Shown: one piece after another, positions 18,159 to 27,246 of the stretch | Numbering within the stretch: the first letter of the stretch is position 1 | Layout of the letters: each line of letters begins with the position of its first letter | Origin: 66-474 sp035695065 | GTDB taxonomy: Bacteria > Pseudomonadota > Gammaproteobacteria > Xanthomonadales > Rhodanobacteraceae | DNA: 64,000 bases | Direction of reading: 5' to 3' | Assembly (NCBI GenBank): GCA_035695065.1 | Contig: DASSEW010000031.1 | Coordinates: 1 to 64,000, forward strand | Position numbers and translations under genes: made by a program | The notes under the pieces: model-generated | What the model saw: the letters and a program-made list of their open reading frames with translations, nothing else | Database searches by the model: none | Told to the model about the DNA's origin: nothing

Positions 18159-18554
18159 TCAGGCGGCTTCGTCGCGGTCGTTGCGATCGTCGAAGCCTTC
18201 GTCGTCGCGGCGGCGCGGACCCTTCTCGTCCTTGTCCTTGGCCTTCATGATCGGCGAGGGTTCGGTTTCGGCAGCATCCATCTTCATCACCAGATGGCGC
18301 AGCACCGCATCGTTGAAGCGGAACCCGGAGACCAGTTCTTCCAGCGCCTTGGGGCCGCACTCGATGTTCAACATCGCGTAGTGCGCCTTGGCCAGGTGCT
18401 GGATGGGATAGGCGAGCTGGCGGCGGCCCCAGTCCTCGACGCGATGGACCTTGCCGCCGTCGGCCTCGACCAGCGCCTTGTAGCGCTCGATCATGCCGGG
18501 CACCTGCTCGCTCTGGTCCGGATGGACCAGGAACACGACTTCATAGTGACGCAT
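18159..18554 (-). CDS. rpsF: 30S ribosomal protein S6
   Basis: 131 residues. The S6 fold (1-100) begins MRHYEVVFLVHPDQSEQVP, contains EDWGRRQLAYPI and HYAMLNIE, and is followed by an acidic/basic low-complexity tail (DKDEKGPRRRDDEGFDDRND) typical of proteobacterial S6, which is the substrate site of RimK-type glutamylation in E. coli. ATG 18554 with GAGAGGAAACCACA upstream is preferred over an ATG ten codons earlier. The 155-base leader to the previous gene may hold an S6:S18 autoregulatory site, but I could not confirm its structure. Confidence 0.97.
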   Translation of the reverse strand: MRHYEVVFLVHPDQSEQVPGMIERYKALVEADGGKVHRVEDWGRRQLAYPIQHLAKAHYAMLNIECGPKALEELVSGFRFNDAVLRHLVMKMDAAETEPSPIMKAKDKDEKGPRRRDDEGFDDRNDRDEAA

Positions 18555-18709
18555 TGTGGTTTCCTCTCGGGTGTCGCCGGTCATCGCGAGGACAATCAGC
18601 GGGGCAGCCTCCCGACCGACTCAGCGGCGGTGAGGCAAGGGTCTCCGCCCGCACGAATCGCGGACGAAAGAGGCGGAATTCTACGGGTAACCCGCTGAAG
18701 CTGCAAGCT

Positions 18710-19045
18710 TCAGGCCGGTTCGTCCACGGTGAAGCTCTCCCCGCACCCGCATTCGCCGGTGGCGTTGGGGTTGTGGAACACGAACGCCGCGTTCAACCCC
18801 TCGCGGGCGTAGTCGATGCGGGTGCCATCCACGAACGGCAGGGACTTGGCATCCACTACCACGCGCACGCCCTCCAGTTCGAAGACGCGGTCGTCCTCGG
18901 CCACGCTGTCGGTGAGATCCACCGTATAACCGAACCCGGAACAGCCGGTCTTCCTGATGCCGAAGCGCACGCCGGCCGCACCCGGATGTTTGGCGACGAA
19001 ATCGCGCATGCGCGCGGCGGCAGATTCGCTGAGCTGGATGGCCAT
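18710..19045 (-). CDS. A-type iron-sulfur carrier protein (IscA/SufA/ErpA family)
   Basis: 111 residues of the HesB fold with the three conserved cysteines: KTGCSGFGY (C35) and the C-terminal ECGCGESF pair. Such proteins receive Fe-S clusters from a scaffold and insert them into apo-targets. It is not in the suf operon of this window (50.2-56.4 kb) but may serve the same pathway. ATG 19045 is supported by the family N terminus MAIQLSESAAARM. Assignment among IscA, SufA and ErpA is not possible from the sequence alone. Confidence 0.9.
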   Translation of the reverse strand: MAIQLSESAAARMRDFVAKHPGAAGVRFGIRKTGCSGFGYTVDLTDSVAEDDRVFELEGVRVVVDAKSLPFVDGTRIDYAREGLNAAFVFHNPNATGECGCGESFTVDEPA

Positions 19046-19130
19046 GAGGTGATTGTACTGCGCGTGACCCGGCGCTTCGCTATCATCGCCGGTTCGCAGC
19101 GAAATGCGTGCGCAAAGGCGGGGTTTCAAG

Positions 19131-20537
<1,407 letters not shown>

Positions 20538-20559
20538 TTCGTCCAAGTGTTCGGCAGTG

Positions 20560-21282
20560 ATGTTCGCTCCACGTCTGCTCAAAACCGGTTGTTCCCTGGC
20601 CCTGCTCGCGCTGCTCGCCGCCTGCGCGCACGCACCGTTGACCGCATCCGCCGCACCGCCCTCGCGCGACGAGGCGCTGAAGCGATTGCAGGCAGACACG
20701 CCGTGTTGCAACGCCTGGAGCGAGCTGCCGTTCCACCATGCACTGCCGCAGGAACCGCGCGATTACAGCTTGGAAGCTTCCAGCCCGGTCGCCGAGCTGG
20801 ACGGCCAGCACACGCATTTCCTCACCTTCGTCCTGCCTGCATTCGACAAGCCTTACCGGGTGCTGTTCCGTGCGCGCCCTTCCGCGCGGCACCTGGGTTC
20901 GAGCTATCTGTTCGCGCCCACCGTCACGTTGCTGGATGCGCAATTCAAGCCGCTGCACAGCGAGGACGTGAAGCTGTGCGAATACATCGGCTGGCGGCCC
21001 AGCCTGTCCGGCGCGTTCGGCAGCATCACGGTGGATGATGCGCAGCCGAAATATCTGGTGATCACCACCTCGGCCGCGCAGCTCAAAGCCAGTACCTACT
21101 GGGAGCAGTCGCCGGCCGGTTTCAGCTCCGACGTCGCCGCCCCGCCTTCCAGCAGCGGCAGCTTCACCATCCCGCACGGGCCGGACGGCGAGCTGGCCGT
21201 CGGCAAGTTGACGGCCTCTTATCGCGGCGCGGTGGACAACGCGCTTTGCGCCCAGCCCAAAAAAGGCACGCTGCTGAAGTAA
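20560..21282 (+). CDS. MalM-like lipoprotein
   Basis: 240 residues: a lipoprotein signal with lipobox LAAC (C22), then a region starting with the family phrase LQADTPCCNAWSELPF, which matches the MalM (maltose operon periplasmic protein) signature of two adjacent cysteines before a beta-rich domain. No mal transport genes are nearby, so the name reflects family, not pathway. Role unknown; possibly an envelope beta-sandwich binding sugars or protein partners. ATG 20560, 20 bases after asnS. Confidence 0.75.
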   Translation: MFAPRLLKTGCSLALLALLAACAHAPLTASAAPPSRDEALKRLQADTPCCNAWSELPFHHALPQEPRDYSLEASSPVAELDGQHTHFLTFVLPAFDKPYRVLFRARPSARHLGSSYLFAPTVTLLDAQFKPLHSEDVKLCEYIGWRPSLSGAFGSITVDDAQPKYLVITTSAAQLKASTYWEQSPAGFSSDVAAPPSSSGSFTIPHGPDGELAVGKLTASYRGAVDNALCAQPKKGTLLK

Positions 21283-21321
21283 CTGCGACAATTGCCGGTC
21301 TGGAGCTTCCGGAGAGTTCGC

Positions 21322-22110
21322 ATGGATCTCGATCTGACCGGCCGACACGCCTTGGTGTGCGGCGCGTCGCAAGGCATCGGCCGCGCCTGCGCGATCGAGC
21401 TTGCGGATCTCGGCGCCAACGTCACCCTGCTCGCTCGCCGCGAGGAAGTGTTGCGGCAACTGGCGGATGAACTGCCACACACGCACGCCGCGCAATCGCA
21501 CGGCTTCATCGCCGCCGACAGCGGCGACACCGAACGCCTGCGCGCGCAAGTGGAGGGGCTGACTGCCGGCTCGCCGGTTCACATCCTGGTCAACAACTCC
21601 GGCGGGCCGCCGCCGGGTCCGGTGCTGGATGCCACGCCCGACGCATTCCTCGATGCCTATCGCAAGCACCTGCTCGCCAACCACGTGCTCGCGGAAGCCG
21701 TGATTCCCGGCATGCGCGGCGACGCTTACGGCCGCATCATCAACATCATCTCCACTTCGGTGAAGGAGCCGATCCGCGGGCTCGGGGTGTCCAACACCAC
21801 GCGCTGGGCGGTAGCAAGCTGGGCCAAGACGCTGGCCACCGAACTCGCGCCCTTCGGAATCACCGTCAACAACGTGCTGCCCGGTTCCACGCACACGCCG
21901 CGCATCGAGCAGATCGTCGCCGCCAATGCACAGAAATCCGGTCGCGAGCGCGCGGACGTGCAGCGCGCGATGGAAGCCGAAGTGCCGATGCAACGCTTCG
22001 CCGATCCTTCGGAGATTGCGGCCGCCGTGGCGTTCCTCGCCTCGCCCGCGGCGGCGTACATTACGGGCGTCAACTTGCCTGTGGATGGCGGGCGTACGCG
22101 CTCGCTGTAA
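21322..22110 (+). CDS. SDR family oxidoreductase with atypical active site
   Basis: 262 residues. The Rossmann motif GASQGIGRA (14-22), HILVNNSGGPPPGPV, IINIISTSVKEPIRG and the C-terminal ITGVNLPVDGGRTRSL mark a classical-length short-chain dehydrogenase of the FabG-like group. At the place of the catalytic YxxxK there is VSNTTRWAVASWAKTLA, so both Tyr and Lys appear replaced (NTTR). A subfamily with this change exists, so it may still be an enzyme with different chemistry. ATG 21322 has GGAGAG eight bases upstream. A decayed copy of its last codons lies at 22194-22253. Confidence 0.85.
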   Translation: MDLDLTGRHALVCGASQGIGRACAIELADLGANVTLLARREEVLRQLADELPHTHAAQSHGFIAADSGDTERLRAQVEGLTAGSPVHILVNNSGGPPPGPVLDATPDAFLDAYRKHLLANHVLAEAVIPGMRGDAYGRIINIISTSVKEPIRGLGVSNTTRWAVASWAKTLATELAPFGITVNNVLPGSTHTPRIEQIVAANAQKSGRERADVQRAMEAEVPMQRFADPSEIAAAVAFLASPAAAYITGVNLPVDGGRTRSL

Positions 22111-22139
22111 GAATCCCGGAAACTTGCCCCTCACCCTTG

Positions 22140-22163
22140 CCCTCTCCCGCGAGCGGGAGAGGG
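22140..22163. repeat. CCCTCTCCCGC hairpin
   Basis: A perfect 11-bp stem CCCTCTCCCGC/GCGGGAGAGGG with a two-base centre, 30 bases after the SDR stop. It could attenuate transcription but has no T-run. Confidence 0.5.
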
Positions 22164-22193
22164 GGAGTAATCGTCGCGCTGCGCGCGACACCG

Positions 22194-22253
22194 TCATTGA
22201 GTGGAGCGGGCATCAACCGGCCGGTGGACGGCGGGCGCACAAGGCCGCTGTAA
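22194..22253 (+). pseudogene. Remnant of a second SDR 3' end
   Basis: In frame, this reads SLSGAGINRPVDGGRTRPL followed by TAA. It parallels the end of the upstream SDR (ITGVNLPVDGGRTRSL, stop). It lacks everything upstream and is probably the leftover of a tandem duplicate or a related SDR removed by deletion. Confidence 0.6.
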
Positions 22254-22300
22254 CCGGCTGCAAGGCGAATGAAAAAGCCCGCATGCGGTAAGCTTGCGCG

Positions 22301-23749
22301 ATGCCGCACGCCACCCTCGCCAACCTGATCGACGGCCAATTGCGCGAGCCGTGCACGGGCGCGTATCTGGACGTGTACGAACCCGCAACGGGCGAGGCTT
22401 ACGCGCGCTGCCCCGATTCGGACCGGCGCGACGTTGAGCTGGCGGTTGAAGCGGCACAACGCGCGGCACCCGCCTGGGCTGCACTGCCGCACGGCGAACG
22501 CGCGCGCCACCTGCACCGCCTGGCGAACGCGATCGAGTCGAAGCTCGATCAACTTGCACGCGAGGAATCGCGCGATTCCGGCAAGCCGGTGAAGCTGGCG
22601 CGCAGCGTGGACATCCCGCGCAGCGTGGCGAACCTGCGCTTCTTCGCCGAGGCGATCACGCAATGGGCCAGCGAGGCGCACGTGGATGCGCGCGCGCTGA
22701 ATTACACGCTGCGCGAGCCGCTCGGCGTGGTCGGCTGCATTTCGCCGTGGAACCTGCCGCTGTACTTGTTCACCTGGAAGATCGCGCCGGCCTTGGCCGC
22801 GGGCAATACGGTGGTCGCGAAACCCTCGGAGATCACGCCGTTCACCGCGTTCCGTCTTTCCGAACTTGCGATCGAATGCGGGTTGCCGCCGGGCGTGCTG
22901 AACATCGTGCAGGGCACCGGCCCATCGGTCGGCAGCGCAATCGTGGAGCATCCCCGCATCAAGGCGGTCTCGTTCACCGGCTCCACGCGCACGGGTGCCG
23001 CCATCGCAGAATCGGCTGCGAAATCGTTCAAAAGTATCTCGCTGGAGATGGGCGGCAAGAATCCGGCGATCGTGTTCGACGATGCCGATCTTTCCGATGC
23101 CAATCTCGACACGATCGTGCGCTCGGGTTTCTCCAACCAGGGCGAAATCTGCCTGTGCGGCTCACGGTTGCTGGTGCAGCGTTCGATCTACGACGGCTTC
23201 AAGCAGCGCTACATCGCCAAGGTCAAAGCGCTGCGCGTGGGCGATCCGGAAGACGAGCCCGGCGATCTCGGCGCGCTGGTGTCGGGCGCGCATTTCGACA
23301 AGGTCACGACCTGCATCGAGCGTGCGATCGCCGAAGGCGGCCGCGTGCTCACCGGCGGCGAACCGGTGAAGTTGGACGGCCGCTGCGCCGGCGGCTGGTT
23401 CGTGGCGCCGACCGTGATCGAGGGTCTGCCGCAGCAGTGCGCGACCAATCGCGAGGAGATTTTCGGCCCGGTGGTCACCCTGATCCCGTTCGAGGACGAA
23501 GAGCAGGCGGTCGCGATCGCCAACGATACGGAGTATGGTCTGGCCGCTTCGCTCTGGACCACGGACCTTGGTCGCGCGCAGCGCATGGCCGAGCGGCTGG
23601 AGTTCGGCATCGTCTGGATCAACTGCTGGATGCTGCGCGACCTGCGCACGCCGTTCGGCGGCGTGAAACATTCCGGCATGGGCCGTGAGGGTGGCGCTGA
23701 CGCGCTGCGGTTTTTCACGGAACCGAAGAACATCTGCATTGCACGTTGA
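22301..23749 (+). CDS. Aldehyde dehydrogenase, ALDH8/2-aminomuconate-semialdehyde dehydrogenase-like
   Basis: 482 residues, NAD-dependent ALDH superfamily. The catalytic cysteine is C284 in NQGEICLCGSR and the general base E249 in LEMGGKNP. NQGEICLC is typical of the ALDH8/AmnC-NbaE group, which oxidises 2-aminomuconate or 2-hydroxymuconate semialdehyde in tryptophan/kynurenine or aromatic meta-cleavage breakdown. A RidA-family gene, the family to which bacterial 2-aminomuconate deaminases belong, lies 2.2 kb downstream and supports this, but kynurenine ring-cleavage genes are absent from the window. Other semialdehyde substrates remain possible. Confidence 0.85.
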   Translation: MPHATLANLIDGQLREPCTGAYLDVYEPATGEAYARCPDSDRRDVELAVEAAQRAAPAWAALPHGERARHLHRLANAIESKLDQLAREESRDSGKPVKLARSVDIPRSVANLRFFAEAITQWASEAHVDARALNYTLREPLGVVGCISPWNLPLYLFTWKIAPALAAGNTVVAKPSEITPFTAFRLSELAIECGLPPGVLNIVQGTGPSVGSAIVEHPRIKAVSFTGSTRTGAAIAESAAKSFKSISLEMGGKNPAIVFDDADLSDANLDTIVRSGFSNQGEICLCGSRLLVQRSIYDGFKQRYIAKVKALRVGDPEDEPGDLGALVSGAHFDKVTTCIERAIAEGGRVLTGGEPVKLDGRCAGGWFVAPTVIEGLPQQCATNREEIFGPVVTLIPFEDEEQAVAIANDTEYGLAASLWTTDLGRAQRMAERLEFGIVWINCWMLRDLRTPFGGVKHSGMGREGGADALRFFTEPKNICIAR

Positions 23750-23758
23750 GGGAAGTCC

Positions 23759-24418
23759 ATGAATTCACCGAAGGAACTGCTCGAAAACAACCGCCAGTGG
23801 TCGGAAGCGATCCGCGCGCGCGACCCGCAATTTTTCCCGCGGCTCTCGCGCCAGCAGGCACCGAAGTTCCTGTGGATCGGCTGCTCGGATTCGCGGGTGC
23901 CGGCCAACCAGATCGTCGGCGTGGATCCGGGCGAGGTGTTCGTCCACCGCAACATCGCCAACGTGGTGGTGCACACCGACCTCAATTGCCTGTCGGTGGT
24001 GCAATTCGCGGTGGACGTGCTGAAAGTCGAACACATCATGGTGGTCGGCCACTACGGCTGCGGCGGCGTGCACGCCGTGCTGCAGGACCAGCGCATCGGC
24101 CTCGCCGACAACTGGCTGCGGCATGTCGGCGACGTGATGCAGAAGCACGAAGAAGCCCTGACTGCACTGGACCTGCCCGGCGGCCGCCACGCCCGGCTAT
24201 GCGAACTGAACGTGGTCGAGCAGGTGCTCAACCTGTGCCAGACGACCGTGGTGCAGGACGCGTGGCAGCGCGGACAGCAGCTTGCCGTGCATGGCTGGTG
24301 CTACGGGCTGTCCGACGGACGCATCCGAGAGCTGGGCATGGACGTGGCGCAACCCGGTGATTTGCAGGCCGCCTACGAACGCACCCTGGAACATTTGGCG
24401 TCCTCGCCGGTCAAATGA
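23759..24418 (+). CDS. can: Beta-class carbonic anhydrase
   Basis: A 219-residue zinc enzyme hydrating CO2. Zinc ligands are C42, H98 and C101, and the Asp-Arg dyad is D44/R46 in CSDSRVPA; the motifs GCSDSRVP, FVHRNIANVV and GHYGCGG are all intact. The length matches E. coli Can. ATG 23759 is 9 bases after the ALDH stop, so the two are probably co-transcribed. Confidence 0.96.
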   Translation: MNSPKELLENNRQWSEAIRARDPQFFPRLSRQQAPKFLWIGCSDSRVPANQIVGVDPGEVFVHRNIANVVVHTDLNCLSVVQFAVDVLKVEHIMVVGHYGCGGVHAVLQDQRIGLADNWLRHVGDVMQKHEEALTALDLPGGRHARLCELNVVEQVLNLCQTTVVQDAWQRGQQLAVHGWCYGLSDGRIRELGMDVAQPGDLQAAYERTLEHLASSPVK

Positions 24419-24495
24419 ACAGTTGCACGCTGAGCGAATCGTAGGCTCGATTCCACGCCTAGATTGCAGGCATATCACCCGCCGGGGAGATTGTG

Positions 24496-25980
24496 ATGCC
24501 ACGCGCCGCGCCCTGCCTTGCCGTCCTGGTGTGCCTTTCCATCGCCATCAGTGCCCGCGCCCAGATCGATCGCAATTCGGGAGTCTCGGCCGCGCAGGTC
24601 GCGGCCGTCGAGAAATCGGAAGCCATCATGCGGCGTGCGCAGCAGCGCAAGGGCCTGCTGGCGCAGTACCAGGTCATGCGCTATGCGTACAACGAGGATT
24701 CCAATTCGGCGTTCCGGGCGATCTTCGGCCAGTACCTGTCCTGGTACCAGACCTTCATCGGCGATTATTCGGACGCGTTGCAGAGCTTTTCGATCCGCGA
24801 GCAGGCGCTGACGGATGACAATCCATCGCCGCTGGTGCAGCCGGGCTACCATGCCGTGCCTGCGCTGGCCTACCTGCCGAAGCTGGCGAAGAACTACCGC
24901 GCCGTGTTCCTCAATGAAGCGCACAACGTCCCCCTGACGCGTTCGCTTACCGTGCAGCTGCTCAAGGATCTGCGCGAAGAAGGCTTCAACTACTTCGCGG
25001 TGGAAACCCTGTACCACACCGACACCGGCCTGCAGCAGCGCGGCTATCCCACCGCGGCCAGCGGGTTCTACATGCGCGAGCCCGTGTACGCGGAAATGGT
25101 GCGCACCGCGCTGAAGCTCGGCTACAAGGTGGTCGCCTACGAGGCCGACGACGAGCACACCGGCGATGCCCGTGAACGGCAGCAAGCCGAACATCTGTAC
25201 GACATCCTCAAGCACGACCCGAATGCGAAGCTGGTGGTCAACGCGGGTTACGCGCACATCCAGGAGCAGGGGAAATTTCTCGGTGCCCAATCGATGGCCG
25301 AGCACTTCCGCGCCATCAGCGACATGGATCCGCTCACGATCGAGCAGACGATGCTGATCCCGCACGGCAACAGCTTCCTGGACCACCCCGACTACTCGGC
25401 CATCGTGCAATCGCTGCATCCGACCCAGCCGGTCGTGTTCATCAATGCGCAGGGCCAGCCGTGGTCGCTGCGCCCGGGCTACGACGCCAGCGTGATCTTC
25501 CCCGAAACCAAGGAACGCGACGGCCGCCCCACCTGGCTCACGCTCGGGGGCTTGCGCGTTCCCGATTTCGTGGACGGCAATCTCTGCCAGGACCGCTATC
25601 CGTGCCTGATCGAGGCGCGTTACGCCGACGAGGGCGACGATGCCATCCCCGCCGACCGGCTGGTGCTGGACACGATTCCGCTGATGCTGATCGGCAGCGT
25701 GCAGGTGACCACCAATTACTCAGCCTTGCCGGCGGGAGAGTTGTACCTGCGCCCGGGACGCTATCGCCTCAGCGCGGTGGACCAGAACGGCCGGCAACTC
25801 TACAAGGGCTTCATCAGCATCACTGCAAACCCCGGATCACAACAGGCGCAGGTCGTGCCCGCCTGCGGCACGCCTGGGCCCGGCCCGCGCACAACCGCAT
25901 CCGGGAGCAAGGCGCGCGACCAAACCATGATGGGCAATTCGCCTTCCGGTTCTTCATGCACCGCAGGCACGCGGCCGTGA
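24496..25980 (+). CDS. Secreted protein of unknown function, possible ChaN/EreA-like fold
   Basis: A 494-residue protein with a signal peptide (about 1-23, cut after ARA). I do not recognise a firm family. A central block, AVFLNEAHNVPLTRSLTVQLLKDLREEGFNYFAVETL (about 138-174), recalls the GE-H pattern of ChaN, erythromycin-esterase and TraB/TIKI-like proteins, and LVVNAGYAHIQEQGKFLG (about 252-269) would be the matching later His motif. The C-terminal third contains a beta-rich domain with a CQDRYPC cysteine pair. ATG 24496 is favoured over GTG 24493 by its distance from GGGGAGA. Its stop overlaps the next start (GTGA). Confidence 0.72.
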   Translation: MPRAAPCLAVLVCLSIAISARAQIDRNSGVSAAQVAAVEKSEAIMRRAQQRKGLLAQYQVMRYAYNEDSNSAFRAIFGQYLSWYQTFIGDYSDALQSFSIREQALTDDNPSPLVQPGYHAVPALAYLPKLAKNYRAVFLNEAHNVPLTRSLTVQLLKDLREEGFNYFAVETLYHTDTGLQQRGYPTAASGFYMREPVYAEMVRTALKLGYKVVAYEADDEHTGDARERQQAEHLYDILKHDPNAKLVVNAGYAHIQEQGKFLGAQSMAEHFRAISDMDPLTIEQTMLIPHGNSFLDHPDYSAIVQSLHPTQPVVFINAQGQPWSLRPGYDASVIFPETKERDGRPTWLTLGGLRVPDFVDGNLCQDRYPCLIEARYADEGDDAIPADRLVLDTIPLMLIGSVQVTTNYSALPAGELYLRPGRYRLSAVDQNGRQLYKGFISITANPGSQQAQVVPACGTPGPGPRTTASGSKARDQTMMGNSPSGSSCTAGTRP

Positions 25981-26414
25981 GCGACGCGATCAGCACAGGC
26001 AGTGCGCCCGCGCCGGTCGGCGCCTACCCGCACGCGCGCCGCGTGGGCGATCTGCTGTTCCTCTCCGGCATCGGCCCGCGCGTGCCGGGCAGCGATGCCA
26101 TTCCCGGCAACGTCCACAATCCGCTCGGCACGCTGGTCGCGCACGACATCGCGGCGCAGACCCGGCAGGTGTTCGCCAACGTGCGCGCGGTGCTGGAATC
26201 CTCCGGCGCGCGCTGGGAAGACCTGGTGGACGTCACCGTGTTCCTCACGGACATGGCGGAGGATTTCAGGATCTACAACGCGATCTGGGCCGAATACTTT
26301 CCCGATCCCGCGAGCGCGCCTTGTCGTACGACGCTGGGCATTACCGCGTTGCCGACGCCGATCGCGATCGAGTTGAAGTGCATCGCGCGAATGAAAGGGG
26401 ACGGAGGGCGTTAA
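25977..26414 (+). CDS. RidA/YjgF family protein (possible 2-aminomuconate deaminase)
   Basis: 145 residues of the RidA fold: PVGAYPHARRVGDLLFLSGIGPR at the start, the conserved Arg in PCRTTLGITALP, and a terminal Ile-Glu-Leu strand. Housekeeping RidA hydrolyses reactive enamines; a side branch includes 2-aminomuconate deaminase of the kynurenine pathway, and the ALDH8-like gene upstream fits that branch. GTG 25977 overlaps the preceding stop (GTGA), suggesting coupling; ATG 25956 in frame is an alternative. Its last codons and TAA lie inside a palindrome shared with the convergent next gene. Confidence 0.85.
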   Translation: MSDAISTGSAPAPVGAYPHARRVGDLLFLSGIGPRVPGSDAIPGNVHNPLGTLVAHDIAAQTRQVFANVRAVLESSGARWEDLVDVTVFLTDMAEDFRIYNAIWAEYFPDPASAPCRTTLGITALPTPIAIELKCIARMKGDGGR

Positions 26415-26439
26415 GGAGCGCCTTAACGCCCTCCGTCCC
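26398..26439. terminator. 19-bp perfect palindrome spanning two convergent gene ends
   Basis: Two 19-base arms pair perfectly around the loop AGCG (26417-26420). The left arm contains the last codons and TAA of the RidA gene, the right arm the last codons and TAA of the formylglutamate amidohydrolase; both encode DGGR-stop. No long T-run, but the strength and position suggest a bidirectional terminator. Confidence 0.7.
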
Positions 26440-27229
26440 TACCGAGGCAAGCCTCCAGCAGCGCGCGGATCACCCGCTGCACGCCGGCCGCGCGATCGGG
26501 TTCGTATTCGAATCTGTCTTCATCCATGTAGGTGCACTGCGCCAATTCCAGTTGCACTGCTTCGATGTGCTCCGCGGGGTTGCCGTAATGGCGGGTGATG
26601 TGGCCGCCCTTGAAGCGCCCGTTGACCACGTGGCTGTATGCGCTGGATGCCGGGCTGGCGAGTTGCTCCAGCACGCGAGTCAAGCGCGCCTGCAATGCCG
26701 GTGAACAGCTCGCCCCGTTGGCGGTGCCGAGATTGAAATCCGGCAACTGGCCGTCGAAGAACATCGGCACGCGGCTGCGGATCGAATGACCATCCCACAA
26801 CACCGCGCGTCCGTGCGCCTCGCGCAGCCGCTGCAATTCATGCTGCAGCGCCGCGTGATACGGGCGCCAATACGTTTCCACGCGCGCGGCGACTTCCTGC
26901 GCGTCCGGCCCGGAGCCGGGCCGGTAGATCGGTTCGCTCGCAAAGGTATTGAACGGCACCAGTCCGGTTTCGCTGCGGCCCGGATACAACGCGTGCCCAT
27001 CCGGCGGACGATTGAGATCCACGACGTAACGCGACCAGCGCGGCGCGATCACCGAAGCGCCCAGCGCTTTCGCAAAATCGTAAAGCAGGCCGACGTGCCA
27101 GTCGGTATCCGGCATGCGCAAGGCCTGCGGCGTCATGCGCGCGGCGATCTCGTCGGGAATGGCGGTGCCGTCGTGCGGCAGGCTGACCAGCAGCGGCGCC
27201 GTGCCGTGGTGAAGGGTGAAGTGTTCCAT
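26423..27229 (-). CDS. N-formylglutamate amidohydrolase (HutG-like)
   Basis: 268 residues from ATG 27229 (GTG two codons earlier is possible). Family features: LLVSLPHDGTAIP, DTDWHVGLLYDF, SRYVVDLNRPPDG, VLWDGHSIRSRVP and GRFKGGHITRHYG, matching the N-formylglutamate deformylase family that releases formate from N-formyl-L-glutamate at the end of one histidine degradation route. The His residues of PHDG and GHSI and the Glu further on are probable zinc ligands. No other hut genes are near; a HutD-like gene is at 47.5 kb. Confidence 0.9.
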   Translation of the reverse strand: MEHFTLHHGTAPLLVSLPHDGTAIPDEIAARMTPQALRMPDTDWHVGLLYDFAKALGASVIAPRWSRYVVDLNRPPDGHALYPGRSETGLVPFNTFASEPIYRPGSGPDAQEVAARVETYWRPYHAALQHELQRLREAHGRAVLWDGHSIRSRVPMFFDGQLPDFNLGTANGASCSPALQARLTRVLEQLASPASSAYSHVVNGRFKGGHITRHYGNPAEHIEAVQLELAQCTYMDEDRFEYEPDRAAGVQRVIRALLEACLGRDGGR

Positions 27230-27246
27230 CGCCACAGTTTAAGCGC

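Noticed and set aside
18555..18709. S6:S18 ribosomal leader RNA
   Set aside because: Expected by position, but I could not draw the conserved pseudoknot or motif with confidence.
20560..21282. Maltose uptake locus
   Set aside because: The MalM-like lipoprotein stands alone between asnS and an SDR gene; no malEFGK or lamB.
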